This document shows, piece after piece, positions 1 to 6,086 of a stretch of 8,646 bases of DNA. Source of the DNA: Pontiella sp. (GTDB taxonomy: Bacteria; Verrucomicrobiota; Kiritimatiellia; Kiritimatiellales; Pontiellaceae); NCBI GenBank assembly GCA_029939385.1, contig JAOZSZ010000048.1, positions 1 to 8,646 of the forward strand. The letters run 5' to 3'. The position numbers and the translations under genes were made by a program. A model generated the notes under the pieces. That model worked only from the letters and a program-made list of their open reading frames with translations. It made no database searches and was not told the DNA's origin. Within the stretch, counting starts at the first letter, position 1. The number at the start of each line of letters is the position of its first letter.

Positions 1-6
1 ATTTGT

Positions 7-54
7 CCCCGTCCTGAGAGGCGGGTGGGCCGCCTGCGGTACGGGGCTGCCTCT
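7..54. other. GC-rich nested inverted repeats, function unknown
   Basis: This stretch lies outside the last gene and has no convincing reading frame. CCCCGT (7-12) can pair with ACGGGG (41-46). That pair encloses a second hairpin, GGCGG (20-24) with CCGCC (30-34) and a 5-base loop. A competing pair is AGAGGC (17-22) with GCCTCT (49-54). The density of pairing suggests a folded RNA or the edge of a dispersed repeat. It ends just before the minus-strand terminator, so it is probably not part of the cotransporter transcript. Nothing in the sequence identifies it further. Confidence 0.3.
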
Positions 55-58
55 ATGT

Positions 59-91
59 AAAAAAGGCTCTCCCATTACTGGAAGAGCCTTT
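59..91 (-). terminator. Intrinsic terminator after the Na/Pi cotransporter gene
   Basis: On the minus strand a 9-bp perfect stem, AAAGGCTCT (91 to 83) with AGAGCCTTT (70 to 62), closes a 12-base loop. It runs straight into six T residues (64 to 59), the classic rho-independent layout. It begins 22 bases after the stop codon at 114 and probably ends the phosphate gene cluster. On the plus strand the stem is followed by a T-rich stretch (89-95), so it may also stop transcripts arriving from the left. Confidence 0.87.
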
Positions 92-113
92 CTTTGGCGG
101 GGATACTTGGGCC

Positions 114-1808
114 TTATTTTTCGCCTGCAACAACCTCCGCGATATTAAGCGCGTGGTCTTTCATGCGACGGTAAAAATTAAGCAGGTCGGTATAGGCCAG
201 ACTAAAGAGAGGCGATACTTCTTCTTTTTGTAGTCGTTCAAGATGCTCGCGGCGAGAATCCTTCATGAGTTGTCCAATGGCGGTCCCTTCGGTTATGGCC
301 CAGATCAGCTGATCTGAGTTTTCCTCTTTCATGCTTTCGTTAATTTTGATGATGTAAGTATCCACTCGATCATGCAATATAAGTAATTTTTTAAGGGCGG
401 GGCCTTCAATTTTCATCTGATTTTCTCTCAGTTTCTTGATGCCTTTGAGGACATTTGTAACGTAGTCACTGAGCGATTCGTATTCATCGGCAATACGCAT
501 TTGCATGTGTGCTTTGGTGGTAACTTCCTGAGGTACCTGTCCGGAAACCATATTGCTGAGAAAGAGGAATATTTCCTTTTGAACGTTATCGAGAATTTCT
601 TCGCGGTGGAAAAGCTTCTGCTCAATTTGATCGGTTTTCTCTCCGTCAAGGCAGACCCTTAGTTGATTCATCATTCCTTCTACGCTCTCCGCCATAAAGT
701 TAAGCTGCTCCTTTGACTGAATGATACCTAGGGAAGGGGTATCGAGCATGCGTACATCAAGGTACGTGAGATGAGCGACTTCTTTTGCCTCTTTTTCAGG
801 GACTAATCGGGTAACGAATTTGGCTAATAGGCCAGTAAATGGAAGGAAGACCAGCACGTTAATTACATTAAAGGTGGTATGGGTGAGGGCGATGCCGGTT
901 GTAATAATGATGCCGAATTTCTTTTCATCCATTGAATCGATATCAATTTCCATCGGATTGAATCCGGTTTTCCAGGCCACGAAGTTAGATAAGCCTATAA
1001 TGGCGATTGGGAATAGAGCGATAAACCAAATGGTACCTATCACATTGAATAGAAAGTGGGCATAGCCCGCGCGTTTGGCATTGGTGCTGGTTCCAATAGA
1101 AGCGATTAAGGCCGTGACGGTTGTGCCAATATTTTCGCCTAGAACCAGTGCGGCAGCGGTCTGAAACTCAATCACTCCCATGGCGGCTAAGCCAATCGTG
1201 ATGCCTAATGTTGCCGAGGAAGACTGAACAATCATGGTCAGAATGCAGCCGACGGCAGCACATTTTATGATCCCTAGATATGTGGTGGCCTGGAAGGCCT
1301 GAAACCAAGCGTTAAATTCTTCATGTGAACGGAGGGGTTTAAATCCATTCTTCATGAGCTCAAGGCCATAAAAAACCATACCAATGCCCATGATGGTCAT
1401 ACCCACGTAGCGCACGCGTTCATTTTTGGAGAACAGGAAAAAGAAGGCCGCGATTCCAAGGATTGGAAGGCCCCATTTCCCAATATTCAGAACCAAGATC
1501 CAGCCGGTGATGGTGGTTCCAATATTGGCTCCAAGAATAACGCCGATCGCTTGCATCAGGGTCATGATGCTTGAGTTTACGAAGCCAACAACCATGACCG
1601 TCGTCACAGAGCTGGATTGTACAAGCATTGTAATTAGAAGCCCCATGAACACCCCTCGGACTCGGTTGTTCGTGGCGATACCGATAATCTTACGCAAACG
1701 ATCTCCGGACACGGCCTGCAGGCCTTCTGACATATGCTTCATTCCTAATAGGAATATACCGAGTCCACCTATGACTTTTAGTGCAATTTGAAGAAAGCTA
1801 GTATCCAT
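114..1808 (-). CDS. Na+/phosphate cotransporter family protein with C-terminal PhoU-like domain
   Basis: The predicted inner-membrane protein (564 aa) belongs to the Na/Pi cotransporter (NptA/YjbB, PF02690-type) family, which moves phosphate coupled to sodium. Two inverted membrane repeats are visible, each with the family QSSS signature (residues 64-67 and 195-198) followed by an NIGTT motif (ANIGTT 94-99, ENIGTT 225-230). Hydrophobic segments run from about residue 10 to 335. The rest, about 355-560, is charged and helical like PhoU, a fusion common in bacterial members. The start has a GAGG ribosome site 7 bases upstream (1816-1819). It lies 88 bases after phoU on the same strand and ends at a strong terminator, so it may be cotranscribed with pst-phoU or use its own promoter. 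Transport direction is uncertain, since YjbB-type members can export phosphate. Family assignment is firm; the exact substrate is inferred. Confidence 0.9.
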   Translation of the reverse strand: MDTSFLQIALKVIGGLGIFLLGMKHMSEGLQAVSGDRLRKIIGIATNNRVRGVFMGLLITMLVQSSSVTTVMVVGFVNSSIMTLMQAIGVILGANIGTTITGWILVLNIGKWGLPILGIAAFFFLFSKNERVRYVGMTIMGIGMVFYGLELMKNGFKPLRSHEEFNAWFQAFQATTYLGIIKCAAVGCILTMIVQSSSATLGITIGLAAMGVIEFQTAAALVLGENIGTTVTALIASIGTSTNAKRAGYAHFLFNVIGTIWFIALFPIAIIGLSNFVAWKTGFNPMEIDIDSMDEKKFGIIITTGIALTHTTFNVINVLVFLPFTGLLAKFVTRLVPEKEAKEVAHLTYLDVRMLDTPSLGIIQSKEQLNFMAESVEGMMNQLRVCLDGEKTDQIEQKLFHREEILDNVQKEIFLFLSNMVSGQVPQEVTTKAHMQMRIADEYESLSDYVTNVLKGIKKLRENQMKIEGPALKKLLILHDRVDTYIIKINESMKEENSDQLIWAITEGTAIGQLMKDSRREHLERLQKEEVSPLFSLAYTDLLNFYRRMKDHALNIAEVVAGEK

Positions 1809-1850
1809 GGGTCATCCTCATTACGGTTGAGTTTAAATGAAAAAGGAACC

Positions 1851-1890
1851 TAGCAAAATCATAGCGATTTGCTAACAACAAATTGTTAGC
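1851..1890 (-). promoter_or_regulatory. Two overlapping, mutually exclusive hairpins between phoU and the Na/Pi gene
   Basis: GCTAACAA (1871-1878) and TTGTTAGC (1883-1890) form a perfect 8-bp inverted repeat with a 4-base loop. GATTTGCTA (1866-1874) can instead pair with TAGCAAAATC (1851-1860), with one bulged base and a 5-base loop. Both need bases 1871-1874, so only one can form at a time. In the minus-strand transcript the hairpin nearer phoU forms first. The second is followed after six bases by TTTTT (1845-1841 region), giving a weak terminator-like layout. This could act as an attenuator, a processing site between phoU and the cotransporter gene, or a protein operator. The pairing is seen; the function is inferred. 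Confidence 0.4.
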
Positions 1891-1902
1891 GTTTTATTAG
1901 CT
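1885..1902 (-). promoter_or_regulatory. Possible two-unit Pho box upstream of the Na/Pi gene
   Basis: On the minus strand AGCTAAT (1902-1896) and CGCTAAC (1891-1885) are spaced exactly 11 bp. They share the nnCTAA[C/T] form of the heptamers found upstream of pstC and pstS. The first unit overlaps the phoU stop codon and the second overlaps the 1871-1890 hairpin, so coding and structural constraint could explain part of the match. There are only two units and no TCA-type partner, so this is much weaker than the four-unit arrays. Confidence 0.25.
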
Positions 1903-2553
1903 CGGTTGATGGCGCACAATCTCGGCTTCGAGCATGTAGATAACATCTTCTGCAATGTTGCAGGCATGGTCGCCGATGCGTTCAAGGCGGCTCGTGACCG
2001 CCAGCAGAGTGATGAGCGATTCTGCGTGTTTCGGCTCGCGCTGGAGGGCTTCGATGATTGCGGCCTTCATTTCGGATTTCATGATATTGATCTCTTCATC
2101 GTTCTGAATGACCTCGCGGGCGAGATAGGGGTCGATTTCGATAAGTGCATCGAAGCTCTTACGGACGATCGTCTTTACAAGATAGGTCATTTGGTGCAGG
2201 TCGATCGGGAATTTGGGTTTAGGGCATTGGTTAATTACGATGCCATTTTTAGCAATATCGGCGGCGAGGTCGCCGATGCGCTCGAAATCATTATTCATTT
2301 TCATAACGGAAATAATGAAGCGCAGATCGATGCAAACAGGTTGATAGAGAGCGAGCGCCTTAAGGCATTCCTCTTCAATTTCAACCTCCAGATTATCGAT
2401 AAATGCATCGTCATCAATCACTTTTTGAGCGAGTCGGGTATCGTTTTCCTGAAACGATTTAACAGCCAAGTCGACGCTTTCATCGACCCGCGTGCTGAGC
2501 GAATAGATAAGTTTTTTGAGCCGTTCGAGTTCTTTTTCTAGATGCTTTGCCAT
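1897..2553 (-). CDS. phoU: Phosphate signalling adaptor PhoU
   Basis: PhoU is a cytoplasmic helical-bundle protein that links the Pst transporter to the PhoR kinase and holds down the Pho response when phosphate is plentiful. The protein is 218 aa, within the family's usual size. It shows both three-helix repeats, each with a metal-binding-type motif, ERIGD at 91-95 and again at 191-195. I place the start at the ATG at 2553, because AGGGAG (2560-2565) lies 6 bases upstream and the protein then begins MAKHLEKELERL, a normal PhoU N-terminus. A longer in-frame extension to 2661 would run back through the pstB 3' end and resembles nothing. The pstB stop lies 10 bases upstream, with the ribosome site overlapping it, so the two are surely cotranscribed and probably translationally coupled. 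Confidence 0.95.
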   Translation of the reverse strand: MAKHLEKELERLKKLIYSLSTRVDESVDLAVKSFQENDTRLAQKVIDDDAFIDNLEVEIEEECLKALALYQPVCIDLRFIISVMKMNNDFERIGDLAADIAKNGIVINQCPKPKFPIDLHQMTYLVKTIVRKSFDALIEIDPYLAREVIQNDEEINIMKSEMKAAIIEALQREPKHAESLITLLAVTSRLERIGDHACNIAEDVIYMLEAEIVRHQPS

Positions 2554-2559
2554 ATTAAT

Positions 2560-2565
2560 CTCCCT
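2560..2565 (-). promoter_or_regulatory. Ribosome binding site that fixes the phoU start
   Basis: AGGGAG on the minus strand lies 6 bases before the ATG at 2553 and overlaps the first base pairs of the pstB stop codon (2564-2566). It supports the 218-aa PhoU over the longer reading frame beginning at 2661. Confidence 0.75.
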
Positions 2566-3385
2566 AGCCGAAACGGCCGGTAATATAATTTTCTGTCTGC
2601 GGATTTTTGGGGTTAGTAAACAACTGTTTGGTCTTGCCGAATTCAACGAGCACCCCTTCATACATAAAAGCGGTTAGGTCGGAAACGCGCGCTGCCTGTT
2701 GCATATTGTGGGTCACAATCACGAGGGTGTAGTTTTCCCGCAACACCCCAATGAGATCCTCAATTTTAGCAGTCGCTTTGGGGTCGAGCGCGGAAGTCGG
2801 TTCGTCCATCAGCAGGATTTCCGGCTGAATGGCGAGCGCGCGGGCGATACAAAGGCGTTGTTGCTGGCCGCCCGACATCCCCAGCGCATTCGCGGAAAGC
2901 CGATCCTTAACCTCATCCCAGATCGCGGCCCGCCGCAGGCTCTGTTCGACGGTCTCGTTGAGCTTCTGCCGGTTCCGCATCCCTTGCAGGCGTGGGCCGT
3001 AAGCGACATTGTCAAAGATGGATTTAGGAAAGACATTGGGCTTTTGGAAAACCATACCGACGCGAGCACGCAGGGTGACAACGTCGATATTTTTCCCGTA
3101 GATATTGTGTCCGTCGAAAATCATTTCCCCTTTGGCATGAGCTGAGGGAATCAGGTCATTCATGCGGTTGATTGCGCGTAGCAGGGTGCTTTTTCCACAT
3201 CCGCTTGGTCCGATCATTGCCGTAACTTTACGCTTAGGGATCTGCATATTGACCTTGCGAACGGCCTCGAAATTTCCGTAGAACAGCGAAAAGTTCTTCG
3301 CCTCGACATGCGTTTCATGGCCGGTTATTTCGTTCCCGCGTTCGGCGAACGCGTCGATTTTCTTCATCGTGATTTCTTCGGTCAT
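2564..3385 (-). CDS. pstB: Phosphate ABC transporter ATPase PstB
   Basis: PstB is the cytoplasmic ATPase that powers phosphate import through PstC-PstA. At 273 aa it is slightly longer than typical (about 250-260) because of a 25-residue N-terminal lead. All ABC motifs are intact: Walker [10 protein letters not shown] (59-67), Q-loop Q114 in [16 protein letters not shown], signature SGGQQQR (171-177), Walker B LLMDEP with E195, and the H-loop H226 in VTHNM. The [11 protein letters not shown] stretch and the [13 protein letters not shown] ending are typical of PstB. I chose the ATG at 3385 because AAGAGG (3391-3396) lies 5 bases upstream. A second ATG at 3367 has only a weak purine stretch before it. 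A single base separates the gene from the pstA stop, and its ribosome site lies inside the last pstA codons, which implies coupled translation. Confidence 0.96.
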   Translation of the reverse strand: MTEEITMKKIDAFAERGNEITGHETHVEAKNFSLFYGNFEAVRKVNMQIPKRKVTAMIGPSGCGKSTLLRAINRMNDLIPSAHAKGEMIFDGHNIYGKNIDVVTLRARVGMVFQKPNVFPKSIFDNVAYGPRLQGMRNRQKLNETVEQSLRRAAIWDEVKDRLSANALGMSGGQQQRLCIARALAIQPEILLMDEPTSALDPKATAKIEDLIGVLRENYTLVIVTHNMQQAARVSDLTAFMYEGVLVEFGKTKQLFTNPKNPQTENYITGRFG

Positions 3386-3386
3386 T

Positions 3387-4733
3387 TTAGCCTCTTAACT
3401 TTTTTGAGATTCGGGCGCGCATCAGGATGGCGGCCATATTGAGCAGGAGCACGATCACTACAAGGGTGAGAACCATGCCGTATTGGACGTGGCGAATTTC
3501 GTCTACGGCTTCGTGCTCGGTGCAGAGATTGTAGATATTCCAAGGGAGGGCAGGCGTCGGCTGGTTCAGTGTCTCCCAGATCTTGAGCGGGGCACCGACG
3601 CTGACGGCGGCGGTGAAAATGATCGGCGCTGTTTCGCCGGCGGCGCGGCCCATACTGATGACGATGCCGGTCAGGATTCCGGGAAGTGAAGCGGGGAGGA
3701 TGACGGTTAAGATGGTGTGCCAGCGTCCCGCGCCGAGGCTGAGCGCGGCCTCCTTATAGGTGCGGGGTACAGCGAGAATGGCCTCTTCAGCAGAACGGAT
3801 AAGGGTGGGCAAAATTAGCAAGGAGAGGGTAAGCGATCCGGCCAGCACGCTTTTGGAATCGGAGACGTGGATGGTGTTGAGGAAAAAGGCCAGCCCAAAA
3901 AGACCGAAGACGATGCTCGGAACCCCGGCGAGCGTGCTGATGCAGATGCGCAGGAAGCTGACGACACGGCCTTCCTTGGCATATTCGCAGAGGTAGATCG
4001 CGGCGATCACGCCCATCGGAATGGCGAAGAGCATGGCCCCGAGGGTGAGGTATAGTGTGCCAAGGACTTCCGGCCAGATGCCCCCAAAAATATGCGAGTC
4101 CTTCGATTTGTCGGTGATGAATTGCCAGTAGAAGGTGGTTTTCGGGCGCATCATTTCGTCAATGTGTTCCTCCATGTAGTGGAAGAGGGGTTCAAGTTTT
4201 GTGCCAGCGAATTGTTCGATGCGCGGAGTTTCGACGAGTACGCCCATGGCGCCGGGGATGGAATAGTCCCACTCTTCGGAAAAAAGAACTTCGTGTAATT
4301 TAATTTGAGTGCGATCCCAGCGCATTTGTCCATAGCGCTGGCGCATCAGCACGGGAGTGCGCTCGCCGGGAGCAGGACCCAGCAGAACCGTGATCGCCTG
4401 CTCGACTTCGCGGTAGGCGCTTTTGTATTCGCCCCGTGTGGAACGTTCCATGGTTTTCATCTCGGCCTTGAAATCTGCCAGTATTTGATAGATGGGCTCG
4501 CGCGCCGCTTTGGCCTTTTCCATTTCGGCGGGAAATCGATCGGTATTACCGCGGTCGAACTCTTCGAGCATCACGCGCCGATGTTCAATGGTTCCTTTAA
4601 AGATGAACGCCTTCGATCCGCGCCAGAGAATAGGTGTAAGAATCAGCAAGAGCGCCGCCGCCATCATGCCGATTGCAATCAGGCCGAGTCCGGAGAAGGC
4701 TTTGTCCAATAGTTTTCGAGTTTCAAGTGTCAT
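3387..4733 (-). CDS. pstA: Phosphate ABC transporter permease PstA with large N-terminal insertion
   Basis: PstA is one of the two inner-membrane permease subunits of the Pst importer. The protein is 448 aa, against about 280-300 for ordinary PstA. Membrane segment 1 is at about 14-37. A long hydrophilic, helix-rich region follows (about 40-215), and then the standard BPD_transp_1 permease core with segments from about 219 to 437. The ATPase-contacting EAA loop is clear ([11 protein letters not shown], 328-338, ending ILP). [17 protein letters not shown] (362-378) is characteristic of PstA. The insertion sits in the first periplasmic loop, is highly charged around residues 47-115 and could form a coiled coil. 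The start at 4733 gives the expected [10 protein letters not shown] lead before segment 1, but I see no Shine-Dalgarno sequence. The pstC stop is 23 bases upstream, so reinitiation after pstC is likely. Confidence 0.93.
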   Translation of the reverse strand: MTLETRKLLDKAFSGLGLIAIGMMAAALLLILTPILWRGSKAFIFKGTIEHRRVMLEEFDRGNTDRFPAEMEKAKAAREPIYQILADFKAEMKTMERSTRGEYKSAYREVEQAITVLLGPAPGERTPVLMRQRYGQMRWDRTQIKLHEVLFSEEWDYSIPGAMGVLVETPRIEQFAGTKLEPLFHYMEEHIDEMMRPKTTFYWQFITDKSKDSHIFGGIWPEVLGTLYLTLGAMLFAIPMGVIAAIYLCEYAKEGRVVSFLRICISTLAGVPSIVFGLFGLAFFLNTIHVSDSKSVLAGSLTLSLLILPTLIRSAEEAILAVPRTYKEAALSLGAGRWHTILTVILPASLPGILTGIVISMGRAAGETAPIIFTAAVSVGAPLKIWETLNQPTPALPWNIYNLCTEHEAVDEIRHVQYGMVLTLVVIVLLLNMAAILMRARISKKLRG

Positions 4734-4756
4734 ATTTAAGATTTCAAGTTTCAGGT
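4721..4756. repeat. Short TTTCAAGT-type repeats at the pstC/pstA junction
   Basis: On the plus strand TTTCAAGT occurs at 4721-4728 and 4742-4749, and a one-base variant TTTCAGGT at 4749-4756. The copies flank the pstA start codon and fill the whole 23-base gap between pstC and pstA, replacing any Shine-Dalgarno sequence. Such TTTCAAGT/TTTCAGGT tracts remind me of low-complexity repeats scattered in some PVC-group genomes, which is recollection rather than something shown here. Confidence 0.4.
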
Positions 4757-5884
4757 CTAGCTCTTTCCCAATTTTTTACGGGAGCGCTTCACGATGAGTT
4801 CGCTGGCGAGATTCATGACGAAAGAGAAGGCGAGCAGGCAGAAGGCCATGGCAAAAAGGACGTGGTAGCGCGATGAGCCGGTGACGTGATCGGCCTCTCC
4901 CATATCGCCGGCAATGGTGGCGGTGAGGGTGCGGATGGGCTGGAGCATATTGTGCCAAGGATCGGGAATACGTGCGGCGTTTCCCGACGCCATCCAGACC
5001 ACCATCGTTTCGCCGATCGCGCGCATGACCCCGAGAATGACGGCGGCAAGAATGCCGCTGACGGAGGCGGGGATGACGGTTTTAATGATCGTCTCTGCGC
5101 GGGTGGCTCCGAGAGCGTAGGAGCCTTCGCGCAGCTCGCGGCCGGCGGCTTGCAGGGCGTCTTCAGAAACGCTGACCACAGTGGGAAGCGCCATAATGCC
5201 GAGGATGACGGCGACGTTGAGTGCGTTGGTTCCACTGCTGATCTCCACGCCGGCCAGGCGGGAGGCGAGGCTGTGGATCGTGAAGAGGGCGAGGCCCCCG
5301 AGGATCGGGAAAACGACCCATCCGGTTTTTTTGGATTCAAGTTTTTCATTAATCAGATCGCCGAGCACCACGACGAGCAGGGCGAGGATGGGGCCAAGAA
5401 TCATCCACGTTCCGGCGGATAGGATCGCGCCGCCGTGGTTTTGCAGGAGCGGGGCGAAGACCACCAGTGCAAAGAACCCGTAGGCGACCGAGGGGATTGC
5501 CGCGAGAATTTCGATGACGGGTTTGACGATCTGCCTGACGTTGAAAGGGAGCAGGTCGCTTAGGCAAATCGCTGCCGCAATGCCCAGCGGAACGGCCACC
5601 ACTACCGCACCAAGGGTGACGAGCCCCGTGCCTATAAAAATCGGAAGGGCTCCAAATTCAGCTGGCTCGCCTGAAGGGAACCAAGCGGTGCTGGTGAAGA
5701 ACTCCTTAAAGCCTTCTAGTTTAAAGAAGGGAATTGCATCTTTAAGGATGAAGTAGAAGATGAAGAAGACGGCAAACGTGGAGAGTGAGGTGATGAATAA
5801 AAGGAAGCCTTGTCCAAGTAACGCACCCATGCGCTGACGTTGGCCTGTGGCATTGCTCATGATTAAACTAGAACTCTTTTGCAT
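4757..5884 (-). CDS. pstC: Phosphate ABC transporter permease PstC
   Basis: PstC pairs with PstA to form the phosphate channel in the inner membrane. It is 375 aa, against roughly 300-320 in common homologues. Segment 1 is at about 24-47. The permease core begins near residue 81 and includes IEILAAIPSVAYGFFALVVF (124-143). The EAA loop is EGSYALGATRAETIIKTVIP (253-272), and MRAIGETMVVWMASGNAA (287-304) is a PstC hallmark. The extra length is mostly an insertion at about 150-215 that contains two added hydrophobic stretches (158-178 and 189-206) separated by a charged linker. The start is uncertain. ATG at 5884 has no ribosome site, and an in-frame ATG at 5860 (residue 9) would remove an unconserved lead but also lacks a good one. 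It is the first gene of the pstC-pstA-pstB-phoU unit and has a candidate Pho box 24 bases upstream. Confidence 0.94.
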   Translation of the reverse strand: MQKSSSLIMSNATGQRQRMGALLGQGFLLFITSLSTFAVFFIFYFILKDAIPFFKLEGFKEFFTSTAWFPSGEPAEFGALPIFIGTGLVTLGAVVVAVPLGIAAAICLSDLLPFNVRQIVKPVIEILAAIPSVAYGFFALVVFAPLLQNHGGAILSAGTWMILGPILALLVVVLGDLINEKLESKKTGWVVFPILGGLALFTIHSLASRLAGVEISSGTNALNVAVILGIMALPTVVSVSEDALQAAGRELREGSYALGATRAETIIKTVIPASVSGILAAVILGVMRAIGETMVVWMASGNAARIPDPWHNMLQPIRTLTATIAGDMGEADHVTGSSRYHVLFAMAFCLLAFSFVMNLASELIVKRSRKKLGKS

Positions 5885-5907
5885 GGGGAAGAGCGTGCTT
5901 CGGGTGT

Positions 5908-5947
5908 GTTAGTGGGAGATGAGCGGGACGTTAGTGTTGGGTGAAAA
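5908..5947 (-). promoter_or_regulatory. Candidate Pho box (four heptamers, 11-bp period) upstream of pstC
   Basis: Read on the minus strand the heptamers are TTTTCAC (5947-5941), CACTAAC (5936-5930), CGCTCAT (5925-5919) and CACTAAC (5914-5908), each separated by 4 bases. All fit nnnT[C/A]A[C/T]. CGCTCAT matches 5 of 7 bases of the enteric PhoB heptamer CTGTCAT. The same four-unit order, TCA-TAA-TCA-TAA, occurs upstream of pstS, and the two 40-bp sites agree at 23 positions by my count. Known PhoB boxes are direct heptamer repeats at 11-bp period, so this is probably the PhoB site for the pstCAB-phoU unit. The oddity is its position: only 23 bases separate it from the annotated ATG, with no clear -10 between them. 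Confidence 0.6.
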
Positions 5948-5955
5948 CGGGGTGT

Positions 5956-5984
5956 TTTTTAGCCGGATTTTTTGTATTTGAAAA
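5956..5984 (-). promoter_or_regulatory. Possible sigma70-type promoter for pstC
   Basis: On the minus strand TTTTCA (5984-5979) and TAAAAA (5961-5956) are separated by 17 bases, each matching 4 of 6 consensus positions. Transcription would begin near 5949 and place the Pho box inside the leader, which would not suit activation. Either this promoter is not the PhoB-dependent one or the match is fortuitous in an AT-rich stretch. Confidence 0.2.
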
Positions 5985-6006
5985 TATTTCGCTTTCTTTC
6001 TTTAAA
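5978..6006 (+). promoter_or_regulatory. Possible sigma70-type promoter for the dehydrogenase gene
   Basis: TTGAAA (5978-5983, 5 of 6 to TTGACA) and TTTAAA (6001-6006, 4 of 6 to TATAAT) are spaced by 17 bases. The predicted leader to the ATG at 6087 is about 75 bases. Its -35 overlaps the -35 of the divergent candidate pstC promoter, so the two could compete for polymerase. Confidence 0.35.
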
Positions 6007-6073
6007 TTGGGTTTATGCGGTGTAATAGAAGAGTGGTTTATATGATTAGTTGGTTTGGAAAATAGACACTAAC

Positions 6074-6079
6074 AAGGAG
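6074..6079 (+). promoter_or_regulatory. Ribosome binding site of the dehydrogenase gene
   Basis: AAGGAG lies 7 bases before the ATG at 6087. It is the strongest Shine-Dalgarno match in the window and fixes the start of the dehydrogenase. Confidence 0.85.
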
Positions 6080-6086
6080 TAGAATT

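Noticed and set aside
1851..1890. A sigma70 promoter for the Na/Pi gene (TTGTTA or TATGAT as elements).
   Set aside because: No pair of elements has acceptable spacing with good matches on both sides.
1906..2541. Long open frame of 211 codons on the plus strand opposite phoU.
   Set aside because: It is the antisense shadow of phoU, with no ribosome site or recognisable domain. The PhoU motifs on the minus strand are unmistakable.
2554..2661. A 36-residue N-terminal extension of phoU in the same frame.
   Set aside because: It lies inside the 3' end of pstB in another frame and does not resemble PhoU. A good ribosome site at 2560-2565 supports the ATG at 2553.
4813..5422. Long alternative frames (about 178 codons on each strand) over pstC.
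   Set aside because: Both are low-complexity translations (Ser/Pro/Arg-rich or Gly/Asp-rich) of a GC-rich permease gene read in the wrong frame.
6067..6073. A third CACTAAC heptamer, on the plus strand just before the dehydrogenase ribosome site.
   Set aside because: No partner heptamer occurs 11 bp to either side, so it does not form a Pho box and is probably chance.
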